Origin: Pseudanabaena sp. CAN_BIN31 | Lineage (GTDB): Bacteria; Cyanobacteriota; Cyanobacteriia; Pseudanabaenales; Pseudanabaenaceae | DNA: 5,766 bases | Assembly (NCBI GenBank): GCA_026785865.1 | Contig: JAJAZG010000177.1 | Location: forward strand, 1 to 5,766 | Reading direction: 5' to 3' | Part shown: piece after piece, positions 5,547 through 5,766 of the stretch | How positions within the stretch are numbered: the stretch's first letter is position 1 | How the letters are laid out: each line of letters begins with the position of its first letter | Notes under the pieces: generated by a model | Databases searched by the model: none | What the model saw: the letters and a program-made list of their open reading frames with translations, nothing else | What the model was told of the DNA's origin: nothing | Program-made: the position numbers and the translations under genes

Positions 5547-5766
5547 AAACGACTACTGGTACGAAAAAATTAAAATGTTCATCGAGATGCAGAAGACGAT
5601 GCTCTCCTGTAAATCTAAGTATGAAGGCATAATAAAAACCCAGAATCCAAAAAGCTGTTGGGGGGGCGGCAGGCGGCGGCCCCCGCGATGATGTTAATTT
5701 GTTGATTTTTTTGTTTTTGTCATAGCACCAAGGTTAATTATTTTATTGGTGGGAGAGAATAAATAA
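5547..5766. other. Intergenic stretch upstream of psbM with no convincing gene
   Basis: Neither strand holds a recognisable product. The longest open stretch (plus strand, 5575-5691, 38 codons) runs through the GC-rich block, encodes an Arg/Pro/Gly-rich end and has no ribosome site. The stretch contains the GC-rich block at 5660-5687 and, near the right edge, a small inverted repeat, CACCAA (5726-5731) with TTGGTG (5746-5751). GGGAGAG at 5751-5757 could be part of a ribosome binding site or leader for a plus-strand gene starting just outside the window, but this cannot be confirmed. Confidence 0.5.
5660..5687. repeat. GC-rich block with G-run, hairpin or G-quadruplex potential
   Basis: A run of seven G (5660-5666) is followed by CGG and AGG type triplets and then five C (5680-5684). 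GGGGGC (5662-5667) can pair with GCCCCC (5679-5684) around an 11-base loop. Alternatively, the several GG pairs on the plus strand could form a two-layer G-quadruplex. It stands out sharply from the AT-rich sequence on both sides. Its role is unknown. Confidence 0.5.

Noticed and set aside
5575..5691. Plus-strand open frame of 38 codons upstream of psbM
   Set aside because: There is no ribosome binding site, its composition changes abruptly at the GC-rich block, and it has no similarity to known small photosynthesis proteins.

Overview
The window is chromosomal DNA from an oxygenic cyanobacterium. Three genes specific to oxygenic photosynthesis support this: a diiron AcsF-type Mg-protoporphyrin ester cyclase, the geranylgeranyl reductase ChlP, and the small photosystem II subunit PsbM. 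It also carries at least twelve exact copies of the cyanobacterial HIP1 octamer GCGATCGC in 5.8 kb, as well as a cyanobacterial-type DUF1400 alpha/beta hydrolase and a Uma2-family protein. The genus cannot be settled from the sequence alone.

Layout: A strong terminator hairpin (1-43) ends a minus-strand block. That block is read from right to left as a secreted DUF1400 alpha/beta hydrolase (2942-1266), then acsF (1140-64). A 168-bp AT-rich divergent intergenic region separates the hydrolase from chlP, which runs on the plus strand from a TTG start at 3111 to 4331 and ends at a clean hairpin terminator. From about 4370 to 5313 lies a small accessory patch. It holds a HIP1-based palindrome, a 5'-truncated remnant of a cyanobacterial VEAK-motif protein (probably PD-(D/E)XK nuclease-like), and an intact Uma2-family gene. 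A hairpin shared by convergent genes (5325-5364) separates Uma2 from psbM, a 39-codon minus-strand gene at 5367-5486 that is easy to miss. The last 280 bp hold no convincing gene, but contain a sharp GC-rich block.

Function: AcsF makes the isocyclic ring of chlorophyll, ChlP makes the phytyl tail, and PsbM sits in photosystem II, so the region is loosely a chlorophyll/photosystem II neighbourhood. The exported hydrolase lies between the two chlorophyll genes and shares an upstream region with chlP; its substrate is unknown. The AcsF differs from the usual sequence at several normally conserved positions and may be a second, condition-specific cyclase. I did not find an obviously new multi-gene system. 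The points most worth checking are the divergent cyclase, the hydrolase in its chlorophyll context, the decayed nuclease-like patch with a possible Uma2 echo, and the GC-rich block upstream of psbM.
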